Positions 1 to 7,202 of a DNA stretch of 9,653 bases are shown in pieces. Under the pieces are notes generated by a model. The model did no database searches. It was given only the letters and a program-made list of their open reading frames with translations, and was not told the origin of the DNA. This DNA comes from an uncultured Flavobacteriales bacterium. Its GTDB lineage: Bacteria; Bacteroidota; Bacteroidia; Flavobacteriales_D; Sanyastnellaceae. Location: NCBI GenBank assembly GCA_937897625.1, contig CALCNZ010000126.1, positions 1-9,653 of the forward strand, in the 5' to 3' direction. Each line of letters begins with the position of its first letter. Position 1 is the stretch's first letter. A program made the translations under genes and the position numbers.

Positions 1-84
1 AATTCCCAACATTGTCAACAGTGAACGAATTTTATTTTTTAAGATCGCGTCCCAGGCGATCCTGGCTACTTCACGTATTTTCAT
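1..84 (-). CDS. MacB/FtsX-like ABC transporter permease, N-terminal fragment
   Basis: An ATG at 84 on the minus strand opens 28 codons that run off the left edge. The peptide begins MKIREVARIAWDAIL and continues KNKIRSLLTMLGI. This is the typical start of MacB_PCD/FtsX-type permeases: a cytoplasmic amphipathic stretch, then a K-(I/L)-R-S-(L/F)-L-T-M-L-G-I motif leading into the first transmembrane helix. Such proteins are inner-membrane permeases that pair with a MacB/LolD-type ATPase and move lipoproteins, peptides or drugs, or transmit force across the envelope. Substrate and subtype cannot be told from 28 residues. The rest, including the periplasmic core and the last three helices, lies outside the window. 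The gene is transcribed away from citrate synthase. The motif match is strong, but the fragment is very short. Confidence 0.8.
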   Translation of the reverse strand, partial: MKIREVARIAWDAILKNKIRSLLTMLGI

Positions 85-101
85 AATTCTTTTGGTTTTA
101 A

Positions 102-118
102 TTTGAGCAAATCTCAAA
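102..118. promoter_or_regulatory. Inverted repeat upstream of the permease start
   Basis: TTTGAG (102-107) and CTCAAA (113-118) form a perfect 6-bp inverted repeat around CAAAT. It lies 17 bp upstream of the permease ATG. It could be an operator for a dimeric regulator or a small hairpin in the 5' leader. No regulator gene is visible nearby, and a repeat of this size can arise by chance in A/T-rich DNA. Confidence 0.25.
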
Positions 119-230
119 CTACCCCCTAACAAAACCCTATACGCTGTTTATTCATCAATTCAACACCCAATTCCTTTCTCCTCAATAAAATCAACCCTTC
201 CAGACCCACTCCTTTGGCATAAACTCCATC

Positions 231-482
231 GAAAACTCCGTTCAAACAACGAAGTTCTAACAACGAAGTTCTAACAACGAAGTTCCAACAACGCAGTTCC
301 TAAAACTCCGTTCCAACAACCCAATTCCCAAAACTCCGTTCCAACAACATAGTTCCAACAACGAAGTTCCCACAACGTAGTTCTCACAACGTAGTTCTCA
401 CAACGAAGTTCCTAAAACTCCGTTCCAACAACATAGTTCCAACAACGTAGTTCCAACAACGTAGTTCTAACAACGTAGTTCC
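231..482. repeat. Tandem array of eighteen 14-bp units
   Basis: The array spans exactly 252 bp, or 18 x 14, with no phase slip. Most units follow AACAACGWAGTTCC. Starts are 231, 245, 259, 273, 287, 301, 315, 329, 343, 357, 371, 385, 399, 413, 427, 441, 455 and 469. Four units (231, 301, 329, 413) belong to a second type close to TAAAACTCCGTTCC. The pairs at 329-356 and 413-440 are almost identical two-unit blocks (second type, then AACAACATAGTTCC), so duplication involved more than one unit. A degenerate tail (AATTAGTTCT) follows at 483-492. The core AACAACGTAGTT is an imperfect palindrome, with 10 of 12 positions symmetric. The period is not a multiple of three and there is no unique spacer, so it is neither a coding repeat nor CRISPR. 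It lies just upstream of the citrate synthase promoter region. Its function is unknown. Confidence 0.95.
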
Positions 483-509
483 AATTAGTTCTGTTTTCTC
501 AAAAGATTC

Positions 510-540
510 TTTGCAGTTGAAAATTCCTAGATTATCTTGC
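510..540 (+). promoter_or_regulatory. Candidate Bacteroidota promoter for citrate synthase
   Basis: TTTG at 510-513 is followed, after 19 bp, by TATCTTGC at 533-540. The Bacteroidota consensus is TTTG at -33 and TAnnTTTG at -7, with about 19 bp between them. The -33 element is exact; the -7 element keeps TA and the first two T's but ends GC instead of TG. Initiation would fall near 546-548, giving a leader of only about 16-18 nt before the ATG at 564. No transcript data support it. Confidence 0.35.
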
Positions 541-563
541 GCACACTTAAATCTGCAACTGCA

Positions 564-1850
564 ATGGGAGAGACAGCAAAAATTATTTTAGACGGAAAAG
601 AATACGAAGTACCCGTATTTACTGGTTCTGCGAACGAAAAGGCTATTGACATTAGGAAGCTTCGTGACCTTACAGGTTATGTAACTTTAGATAGCGGTTA
701 CAAAAATACCGGTGCTACGAAAAGCGCTATCACCTTTTTAGATGGTGAAGAAGGAAAATTATGGTACCGCGGTTATCCCATTGAACAAATTGCAGAGTAC
801 GGTACTTTCCTTGAGGTTGCTTATTTATTGATCTACGGAGATCTTCCAACAGAAAAAGAATTACGCTACTTCACAGATAGCATTAGCCACCACACGTTGG
901 TGCACGAAGACATGAAGCGTTTCTACGAAGCGTATCCAACACACGCGCATCCAATGGGAGTTCTTTCTTCCATGATTGCGAGCATGTCTACGTTCTACCC
1001 AGAATCACAAAATCCAAATAACTTCAAAGACATTGAATTAACCATTCACCGTCTTATGGCGAAGATGCCAACTTTGGCTGCGCAAGCGTTCAAAGTAAGT
1101 ATTGGACATCCGATTGTATACCCGCGCAACGCATACTCATACACGCAAAACTTCTTGCACATGATGTTCGCTTTGCCAACTTACGAATACGAAATTGATC
1201 CTGTGATCGACGACGCTTTGAACAAGTTGTTGATTCTTCACGCAGACCACGAGCAAAACTGCTCTACTTCAACCGTTCGTATGGTTGGTTCTTCACAAAG
1301 TAACTTGTACTCTTCTATCTCTGCTGGTATTGCTGCATTGTGGGGTCCTCTTCACGGTGGTGCTAACCAAGCGGTTATTGAAATGCTTGAGAAGATTAAG
1401 AACGACGGTGGAGATGTTGCGAAGTGGGTGGCGAAAGCAAAAGATAAAAACGACCCATTCCGTTTGATGGGATTCGGTCACCGTGTATACAAGAACTTCG
1501 ATCCACGCGCTCGTATCATTAAGAAAGCATGTGACGATGTGTTGAACAAATTAGGTATTCACGATCCAGTTCTTGACATTGCGAAGCAATTGGAAGAAGT
1601 GGCGTTGAAAGACGAGTACTTCGTAGAGCGTAAGTTGTATCCAAACGTAGACTTCTACTCTGGTATCATCTACCGCGCTATTGGTATTCCAACTGAAATG
1701 TTTACAGTAATGTTCGCATTGGGACGTCTACCAGGTTGGATTGCACAATGGAAAGAAATGATTGAACAAGGAGAGCCAATTGGTCGTCCGCGTCAAATCT
1801 ACACTGGACATGATCTTCGCGATTATGTGCCCATTGCAAAAAGAGGATAA
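564..1850 (+). CDS. gltA: Citrate synthase (type I, GltA-like)
   Basis: The enzyme condenses oxaloacetate with acetyl-CoA to give citrate and CoA, the entry step of the TCA cycle in the cytoplasm. The product is 428 residues, close to the 427 of E. coli GltA. The catalytic residues are all present: H264 in GPLHGGAN, H306 in the GFGHRVYK signature, and D363 in NVDFYSG. The oxaloacetate-binding H229 lies in LHADHEQNCSTS, and the arginine-rich C-terminal segment IGRPRQIY is intact. The N-terminal beta domain (roughly residues 1-50, with ILDGKEYEVPVF) is the form seen in hexameric bacterial enzymes. I chose the ATG at 564. An in-frame TTG at 537 would add nine residues that do not resemble the family and would lie inside the candidate -7 element. 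There is no clear Shine-Dalgarno site, which is usual in this phylum. The gene appears monocistronic, since a strong terminator follows seven bases after the stop. Confidence 0.97.
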   Translation: MGETAKIILDGKEYEVPVFTGSANEKAIDIRKLRDLTGYVTLDSGYKNTGATKSAITFLDGEEGKLWYRGYPIEQIAEYGTFLEVAYLLIYGDLPTEKELRYFTDSISHHTLVHEDMKRFYEAYPTHAHPMGVLSSMIASMSTFYPESQNPNNFKDIELTIHRLMAKMPTLAAQAFKVSIGHPIVYPRNAYSYTQNFLHMMFALPTYEYEIDPVIDDALNKLLILHADHEQNCSTSTVRMVGSSQSNLYSSISAGIAALWGPLHGGANQAVIEMLEKIKNDGGDVAKWVAKAKDKNDPFRLMGFGHRVYKNFDPRARIIKKACDDVLNKLGIHDPVLDIAKQLEEVALKDEYFVERKLYPNVDFYSGIIYRAIGIPTEMFTVMFALGRLPGWIAQWKEMIEQGEPIGRPRQIYTGHDLRDYVPIAKRG

Positions 1851-1856
1851 TATTAC

Positions 1857-1878
1857 GGGCTGCTTCGGCAGCCCTTTT
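1857..1878 (+). terminator. Rho-independent terminator after citrate synthase
   Basis: A perfect 7-bp stem, GGGCTGC (1857-1863) with GCAGCCC (1868-1874), is closed by a stable TTCG tetraloop and followed by TTTT. It begins six bases after the citrate synthase stop codon. It should separate this transcript from the downstream hydratase gene, although read-through is possible. Confidence 0.92.
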
Positions 1879-1907
1879 CATTCAATAGAATTTCAATAAA
1901 TTTCATC

Positions 1908-2666
1908 ATGGAAAACGGAAAAGTATCTGTCGAAAATGCAAACGGAATTGCAACCATCACCTTCTTTCACCCACAAAGCAATTCACTTCCCGGAGCGTTG
2001 CTTCGTGAACTTGCTGCTACTATTGAACAAGTAGGAACAAGAGAAGATGTTCGTGTGGTTGTGTTGAAGAGTGAAGGTGAAAAAGCATTTTGTGCCGGAG
2101 CTAGCTTCGACGAGTTAGTGGCCATTCAGAGCACTGAAGAAGGAAATGTATTCTTCTCAGGATTCGCCATGGTGATTAATGCACTTCGTAAAATACCACA
2201 ACTTGTAATTGGACGCGTGCAGAACAAAGCCGTTGGTGGTGGTGTTGGAATTGCTGCTTCTGTAGATTATTGTTTTGCGACATCTGCCGCTTCTGTCAAG
2301 CTGAGTGAATTGGTTGTTGGAATTGGACCGTTCGTGGTTGGTCCAGCCGTTGAACGAAAAGTCGGTTTATCTGCTATGTCGCAATTGGCCATCAACGCAA
2401 GCGAATGGCAGAGCGCACAATGGGCGCGTGAAAAAGGATTATACGCTGAAGTGTTCGATACCGTTGAAGCTATGGATGCTGCCATTCAAGTACTCGCTGA
2501 AAAATTGAACAACAGCAATCCCGAAGCCATGTCTGAATTGAAGAAAATCTTTTGGAAAAACACAGATCATTGGGATCAACTTTTGTTCGAACGTGCAGGC
2601 ATCAGCGGAAGATTGGTGTTGAGTGACTTCACGCGTGCAGCTATCGCGAAATTCAAAGCGAAATAA
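1908..2666 (+). CDS. Enoyl-CoA hydratase/isomerase (crotonase) family protein
   Basis: A 252-residue crotonase-fold protein, near the usual 255-265. Family features are the FCAGASFDEL segment (residues 61-70) and NKAVGGGVGIAASVD (106-120), which together form the oxyanion hole that binds the acyl-CoA thioester. In rat mitochondrial hydratase two glutamates (E144, E164) activate water. Here the second is kept (E134, in KLSELVVGIGP), but the first is replaced by glycine (G114, two residues after the GGG). The GIGPFVVGPAVERKVG segment after E134 resembles methylglutaconyl-CoA hydratases (LiuC-type, leucine breakdown) rather than the short-chain hydratase GxxPGxGGTQRL motif. The substrate is therefore uncertain: hydratase, isomerase or another crotonase reaction are all possible. 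It starts 29 bp after the citrate synthase terminator and converges with the TamB gene. No clear promoter or Shine-Dalgarno site is visible. Confidence 0.9.
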   Translation: MENGKVSVENANGIATITFFHPQSNSLPGALLRELAATIEQVGTREDVRVVVLKSEGEKAFCAGASFDELVAIQSTEEGNVFFSGFAMVINALRKIPQLVIGRVQNKAVGGGVGIAASVDYCFATSAASVKLSELVVGIGPFVVGPAVERKVGLSAMSQLAINASEWQSAQWAREKGLYAEVFDTVEAMDAAIQVLAEKLNNSNPEAMSELKKIFWKNTDHWDQLLFERAGISGRLVLSDFTRAAIAKFKAK

Positions 2667-2670
2667 TCAT

Positions 2671-2730
2671 TCCCTTCGGGATTGGTCCGCAAAGCGGATG
2701 TATCCACACAGTGGATTTGTCCCTACGGGA
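2671..2730. repeat. Tandem array of four small covarying hairpins
   Basis: Four inverted repeats, each with a 3-nt loop, follow one another with centres 16-17 bp apart. They are TCCC-TTC-GGGA (2671-2681), TCCGC-AAA-GCGGA (2686-2698), ATCCAC-ACA-GTGGAT (2702-2716) and TCCC-TAC-GGGA (2720-2730). All share an outer TCC/GGA stem and T/G-rich linkers (TTGG, TGT, TTG). The inner pair changes as C:G, G:C, A:T and C:G and stays complementary. The array fills the junction between the convergent hydratase and TamB genes, and the last hairpin contains the TamB stop codon (2723-2725). No T-run follows on either strand, so these are not ordinary intrinsic terminators. Roles such as transcript 3'-end protection or a REP-like element are possible. 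Confidence 0.75.
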
Positions 2731-5700
2731 GTTGTCCTGCTGAAGCTTTCTTCGCATTGCGTTCAAAGATCTTCTGAATTCCATCTGCCAGCTGTTTCCA
2801 GTTATCAAACTCTTCTTGGTAAATAACGCCAATGCCTTGGGTATACGGACTCTGTGTTGTCGTAGTCATGCGTCGGTCGTTACTTTCGTTGTACACCATC
2901 AATCGAATTTTCCCATCTGGAGTAATGTTGTATTCCACACGAACATCTCCGATGTAGTTTGTGGTTTGACTTGTGTTCGCATTGCCGCGCGCTACACCAA
3001 AGTTTCCTGTAACACTTACTCTATCGTTGAACAACTGCGTGCTTAGTGCCAATTCAATTTGTTCGTTACTAATTTTATCTCCAGGACGATAATTAAATCC
3101 TAAATCGAAATCATCACTGATCTGACTGAGCCAATTGGAAATCTGATTCGAAATTAATTCACTCCCGTTACTCGCCAATCCCACGCCGGTTCCTCCGGTT
3201 TGTGTAATGTTAGGCGGACTAATAAATCTACCCATAACCAACAAAGCGAAAGCTTGTCTGTTGCGCTCTTGTTCAGTACTTACGATACTCGCCAAACGCG
3301 ATTTTGTAAGTTGGTCAGATTGTGGCAACTCCAAATCGAATCCAATGGTTGGGTTCATCATTTTCCCTTGAAGCCCCATGATCAAATTAATAGGAACCCT
3401 TTTTCCTGTGGTTTGATTTGGATCTGGAATTATATCGTTCAAACTGGCCGAGACCTTGTAGATGGCTTGCATATCTAACTCTGCAGCCATTGGATCTCCG
3501 TACCACGCAATAGATCCGCCCGGTTTCACTTCGAAAGGTTTGTTCAACAAATTCTTCAACGTGAACAAATAACTTCCTTGCGTAATTTCCAACATCCCGT
3601 ACATGTTGAACGTGCTGAGGTTATTGATGATCATAGACAAATGCCCCTTCCCTCTTCCTCGCATGACATCGCCAACAGCTTCATCGAAAATAATTTGGAA
3701 TTCGGCATCTTCGGTAACATCCAACTGCATGTTCATGGTAATTCCGCTTAAGTCTGCTTTCAGCTCTTTCTTCGTAGCTGTATCCAGCGGATTCACAAAT
3801 TGAATGTATGAATCGAATTGCAACTCGCCTGAAGAACTCATGGGTAAGTTGAACACCGTTCCTTTTTCACTCTTCAATGTCATATCGAAAAACGTCTGAC
3901 TTCCGTATCCAGATATATTCAAAAACCCCGATGTATAAGCCTTTCCATAAAAATCACTGTTGTCGCCTTCCTTGGTATTCATCGTGAGCAATGGTTTGTC
4001 CATATCTACCAAAACGTCATACTGCCAATCTGCGAAATTCTTATGTAGCACTTGTCCCGTCAATATCCCCACGTTTCCTTCTTCATCGAAAATTTTAATG
4101 TTGTCGAAGGCAAACATATCAGGATCTATATGCACCTTATCGCTGAAGGAATATTTTGTTTTCAAGAAGGGCACATAAAGTTTAGCCTCGCGAAGCATTA
4201 GATCGCCCTCCAACTGCGGATTATCGAGGGTTCCGGTCAAACTCACCATGGAAGAAGCGAAGCCACTTATTCCCAACACGTCTTCCCCAATGAATGCATT
4301 CAACAGGCTTAAATCGAATCCATTCATGGTTAGCAAAAAGTCTAGCGGACTCTCTTCTTTCTTCGGAGTATATGTCCCAGCAAATCGCAAAGGTTGAATG
4401 CTGTCTCGTTCAATTTCACCATCTGCGCGCAGACGTTCCTTCTTACTGTCCCACGTGCTGTTCACACATAAATTCCCAATCTCGTATTTATTCAATCCCA
4501 ACCCGAACAAGGTCAACTCTGAAGTAATAATTGTCTTGTCGTAAACATTGCTCAACTCCACCACCCCATTCGCTTCACCCTGAAGGGTTAAATCTTCGCC
4601 CAATAAGCCATTCAGCATAGTCAAGTCTAAGTTACCTAACTCGATCTTCAACGGAGCGGAAGGATGCTCTGTTACCATTCCATTTATTCCCAAAAACTCC
4701 GATTCATTATGCATTTGAAAGCCATTGAATCCAAGGTCTTTGTGGCAAACCGTTATGGAAGCGTCGGGGGTCCAATACCAAGGCTCGTTGTTTATTACAA
4801 GCTGACTTCTTCCGATTCGGTATTCAAAGTCGTCGAAACTATTCAGGAAAAACACGCCATTCAAATCACCAGTTACAAAATCGCCAGGATTTCCCCACAT
4901 GAGCGCGCTGTAAACCGTGTCTCCGAGCGATTGAACATCCCACGAAAGGTTGCTAATATATTTCGATTCATTTCCAAAAACTTCGTTCACTTGAACGGTT
5001 AGAAAAATGGAATGCATTTCACGCGAGATATCTACTACCAATTCTTCGGCACGGTAATCTTCAAATTGAATTTTCGGAGAACCCAATGTGCCGGAAAGCT
5101 GATTGTTCTTTTCATCTACATACAAATTCAACGAAGTGCCTTTTGCAATTTTTAATTCTGGAATGAATGCCGCCGAGATAAATTCAAAATCGTTTATTCG
5201 AACGGTTAAGTTGAAGTCTTGGTCTTTGTGCGGACGCGATGAATAAGTCATGTTCGGCAAGGCATCGGCTATGATATCCTGAAGACTTGGCCACAACTGA
5301 TTGTAGTTGAAATTCCCTTCCAACTTTGCGAATATAACATCTGAATTCAGCGTTATGCTTCGCTTTCCTTCCTGCTCGGTGTCTAATGTGAAATAGTCGA
5401 GCTTTCTAATTTTTTCATCAATGAGATAAACAATATTCGCCCCTACAAACTCACCTTCAATTTCGTTCAACGTTAATCCTTTTAAATGCGCATTGAACTC
5501 TCCAGCAATAACGGCAGGCGTTTCATCTTCAATTAATCCGACTGCAGTTAAATCGAAACGATTCACATTTAATTCGAAGTTCAGCAAAGGCTGCTTTTGT
5601 GTGAAATCGATTTCCCCATCGAACTTCGCCTGCGCATTGGGATCTGCAATTTCAAATTTCCCACTGAAGAAATTATTTTTAAAACGTCCGCTCGATGTCA

Positions 5701-7168
5701 TTTGCGTATAGACATATCCTTCAAGCCCCAACTCACTAATTACCCCGTCAAAATTCATGTCCATGCTGCTCAGCTCTAGACCGGCCCCTGCAATGCTCAT
5801 GTTAGCAGAAACCACTCCCATTTGATCATCTGAATAGTACGTCCCTAAGTTGAATTTTTCCAATTCCAATTGACCCGAATACGTCACCAAACTATCAAAG
5901 TCACTCATGTGTATAGCGGTGGTAAGCGAACCTATCTCTGTTGTTGTCTTTCCGAATAAATCAACTGCATCTAAATCACCGCTTGCGTTTCCTTCAAATT
6001 GAATTTTACCAAGCGTTGAAATATTCGCCGGTAATTGAAGGTATTTGCCTTCGTTGAATGGAAACGATTTCAAATTAGAAAGGTCATGGTAATCGGAAGA
6101 GAGCGTGCTCACCGCAAGCTCATACCTCAAGCTATCCGAGTTCATTGCGTTCAGCAAATGAACATTCCCTTTAAAGTGCGAATGTCTTCCAAACGAAAGA
6201 TTCATATTCCACAAACTCAGGTCGTTCAATGGACCTGAAATATCACCCTCTAATTTTAAAACATTAGTAAAGCCTTTTAGATCGCTGCTAAAAACACCCA
6301 GGTCATTCAACACCAAATCAGATTCTTTTAAGTGAATATCCCAATTCACTTTATTATTGAAATCGCTCCAAGCTTCATCATTCGGCGCATAGATTCCTAC
6401 ATCTCCGACCACATGCGTTTCGCCTAAATCGGCATCCAATTCTGATACTTGAATGGCGTTTCCTTCCATTCGGAAATGAGCGTGCAAATTTTCAACGTTC
6501 AAGCCTGATCTTTCCTTCAATTGAAGCGATTCAATATTCGCCTGAACGACCTCTCCTTTCATTTCAAAATTTTCAACCTCGGTGGAAAAGTGAGAAACAG
6601 CAAGTTGCTCTTCATTAAACGAACCATCCTGAACCAACGGAAGAGTGTAATCGAAAAAAGTAAATTTTCCATTTTCAACTTTCAATTTTCCCACCCACAT
6701 GCTGAAATTACTGGTGGTATCCTTTGGTTGATCGCTAGAAAAATAATCCGACAAAAATTGATAATTCCAATCTGTTTCTCCAGCGTATCGTTTGAATTCA
6801 ATGTTGGGGTCTATTAACGAAATGCTCTGCGATTCAAAACGCGAATTACTTGACGAGAAAGAATAAGTCGCCATGTGTAATTCCTTTGCGTAAAGCAATG
6901 TATCGCCTTTGTGGTCTTCAATATATAGACCGTCTAAAACCACTCTTGCCCACAAATCAATTCGCACACGATCAATCTCTACTTTCCGATTCCATTCCGA
7001 CGAAAGATAAGAAGCCAAGCGGTGTCCGCCCCAGGTTTGAACCGCGTGAATTTGAAGCGAAAGAATAACAACCAACAAGAAAACAGGAATGGTCAAAAGC
7101 CAAAGGAATCTCCTTTTTCGCTTTTTTTTAGGTTGAACAACTATTTCCTCGGGGGTTTCCAATAGCAC
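2723..7168 (-). CDS. tamB: TamB-family translocation/assembly protein
   Basis: A 1481-residue AsmA-like/TamB (DUF490) protein. These are anchored in the inner membrane and cross the periplasm as a long beta-taco groove. They work with an Omp85 partner (TamA) in outer-membrane protein assembly, and family members also move phospholipids between membranes. A basic cytoplasmic tail (KKKRKRR, about 14-20) precedes one transmembrane helix (about 21-40). An AsmA-like segment follows (WNRKVEIDRVRIDLW), then some 1000 residues of low-complexity beta-strand repeats. The conserved C-terminal TamB domain occupies roughly 1100-1440, with GRGKGHLSMIINN, MYGMLEITQGSYLF and GGSIAWYGDP. E. coli TamB is 1259 residues; Bacteroidota forms are usually longer. 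The start is GTG at 7168; AGGG eight bases upstream supports it, and no in-frame ATG lies close by. It begins 34 bp after the PH-like gene, as the last gene of the minus-strand run. No TamA is in the window. Confidence 0.92.
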   Translation of the reverse strand: MLLETPEEIVVQPKKKRKRRFLWLLTIPVFLLVVILSLQIHAVQTWGGHRLASYLSSEWNRKVEIDRVRIDLWARVVLDGLYIEDHKGDTLLYAKELHMATYSFSSSNSRFESQSISLIDPNIEFKRYAGETDWNYQFLSDYFSSDQPKDTTSNFSMWVGKLKVENGKFTFFDYTLPLVQDGSFNEEQLAVSHFSTEVENFEMKGEVVQANIESLQLKERSGLNVENLHAHFRMEGNAIQVSELDADLGETHVVGDVGIYAPNDEAWSDFNNKVNWDIHLKESDLVLNDLGVFSSDLKGFTNVLKLEGDISGPLNDLSLWNMNLSFGRHSHFKGNVHLLNAMNSDSLRYELAVSTLSSDYHDLSNLKSFPFNEGKYLQLPANISTLGKIQFEGNASGDLDAVDLFGKTTTEIGSLTTAIHMSDFDSLVTYSGQLELEKFNLGTYYSDDQMGVVSANMSIAGAGLELSSMDMNFDGVISELGLEGYVYTQMTSSGRFKNNFFSGKFEIADPNAQAKFDGEIDFTQKQPLLNFELNVNRFDLTAVGLIEDETPAVIAGEFNAHLKGLTLNEIEGEFVGANIVYLIDEKIRKLDYFTLDTEQEGKRSITLNSDVIFAKLEGNFNYNQLWPSLQDIIADALPNMTYSSRPHKDQDFNLTVRINDFEFISAAFIPELKIAKGTSLNLYVDEKNNQLSGTLGSPKIQFEDYRAEELVVDISREMHSIFLTVQVNEVFGNESKYISNLSWDVQSLGDTVYSALMWGNPGDFVTGDLNGVFFLNSFDDFEYRIGRSQLVINNEPWYWTPDASITVCHKDLGFNGFQMHNESEFLGINGMVTEHPSAPLKIELGNLDLTMLNGLLGEDLTLQGEANGVVELSNVYDKTIITSELTLFGLGLNKYEIGNLCVNSTWDSKKERLRADGEIERDSIQPLRFAGTYTPKKEESPLDFLLTMNGFDLSLLNAFIGEDVLGISGFASSMVSLTGTLDNPQLEGDLMLREAKLYVPFLKTKYSFSDKVHIDPDMFAFDNIKIFDEEGNVGILTGQVLHKNFADWQYDVLVDMDKPLLTMNTKEGDNSDFYGKAYTSGFLNISGYGSQTFFDMTLKSEKGTVFNLPMSSSGELQFDSYIQFVNPLDTATKKELKADLSGITMNMQLDVTEDAEFQIIFDEAVGDVMRGRGKGHLSMIINNLSTFNMYGMLEITQGSYLFTLKNLLNKPFEVKPGGSIAWYGDPMAAELDMQAIYKVSASLNDIIPDPNQTTGKRVPINLIMGLQGKMMNPTIGFDLELPQSDQLTKSRLASIVSTEQERNRQAFALLVMGRFISPPNITQTGGTGVGLASNGSELISNQISNWLSQISDDFDLGFNYRPGDKISNEQIELALSTQLFNDRVSVTGNFGVARGNANTSQTTNYIGDVRVEYNITPDGKIRLMVYNESNDRRMTTTTQSPYTQGIGVIYQEEFDNWKQLADGIQKIFERNAKKASAGQLP

Positions 7169-7181
7169 AAAAATAACCCTT
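7166..7181 (-). promoter_or_regulatory. TamB start region: SD-like AAGGG and overlapping -7-like motif
   Basis: On the minus strand AAGGG (7181-7177) lies eight bases before the GTG start, a plausible ribosome binding site that favours this start. The same stretch carries TATTTTTG (7175-7168), an exact match to the Bacteroidota -7 consensus TAnnTTTG. The best -33 candidate is only TTCG at about 20 bp, and initiation would fall inside the coding region, so the ribosome-site reading is preferred. Confidence 0.35.
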
Positions 7182-7202
7182 GTAGAACGGATTTCCGAAC
7201 AT

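Larger units (their letters stand above)
85..563. other. Divergent intergenic region
   Basis: This stretch of about 480 bp separates the permease fragment (minus) from citrate synthase (plus). It holds a short inverted repeat near the permease start, an 18-unit 14-bp tandem array, and a candidate promoter for citrate synthase. Bases 119-230 are A/C-rich and show nothing I can name. The array has in-frame stops on the plus strand (TAG within GTAGTT), and I see no convincing small gene. Confidence 0.7.

Noticed and set aside
231..482. CRISPR array
   Set aside because: Units of 14 bp are directly adjacent with no unique spacers, and no cas genes are present; this is a simple tandem repeat.
537..563. 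TTG start adding nine residues to citrate synthase
   Set aside because: The extension does not look like the family, overlaps the candidate promoter, and a good ATG follows at 564.
2671..2730. Hairpin array as conventional rho-independent terminators
   Set aside because: Stems are only 4-6 bp and no T-run follows on either strand, unlike the clear terminator at 1857-1878.
4664..5002. 112-residue plus-strand frame opposite TamB
   Set aside because: It lies entirely within tamB coding sequence, has no recognisable domain, and its length is expected by chance in a 4.4-kb gene. The same applies to the other plus-strand frames in 2816-7068.
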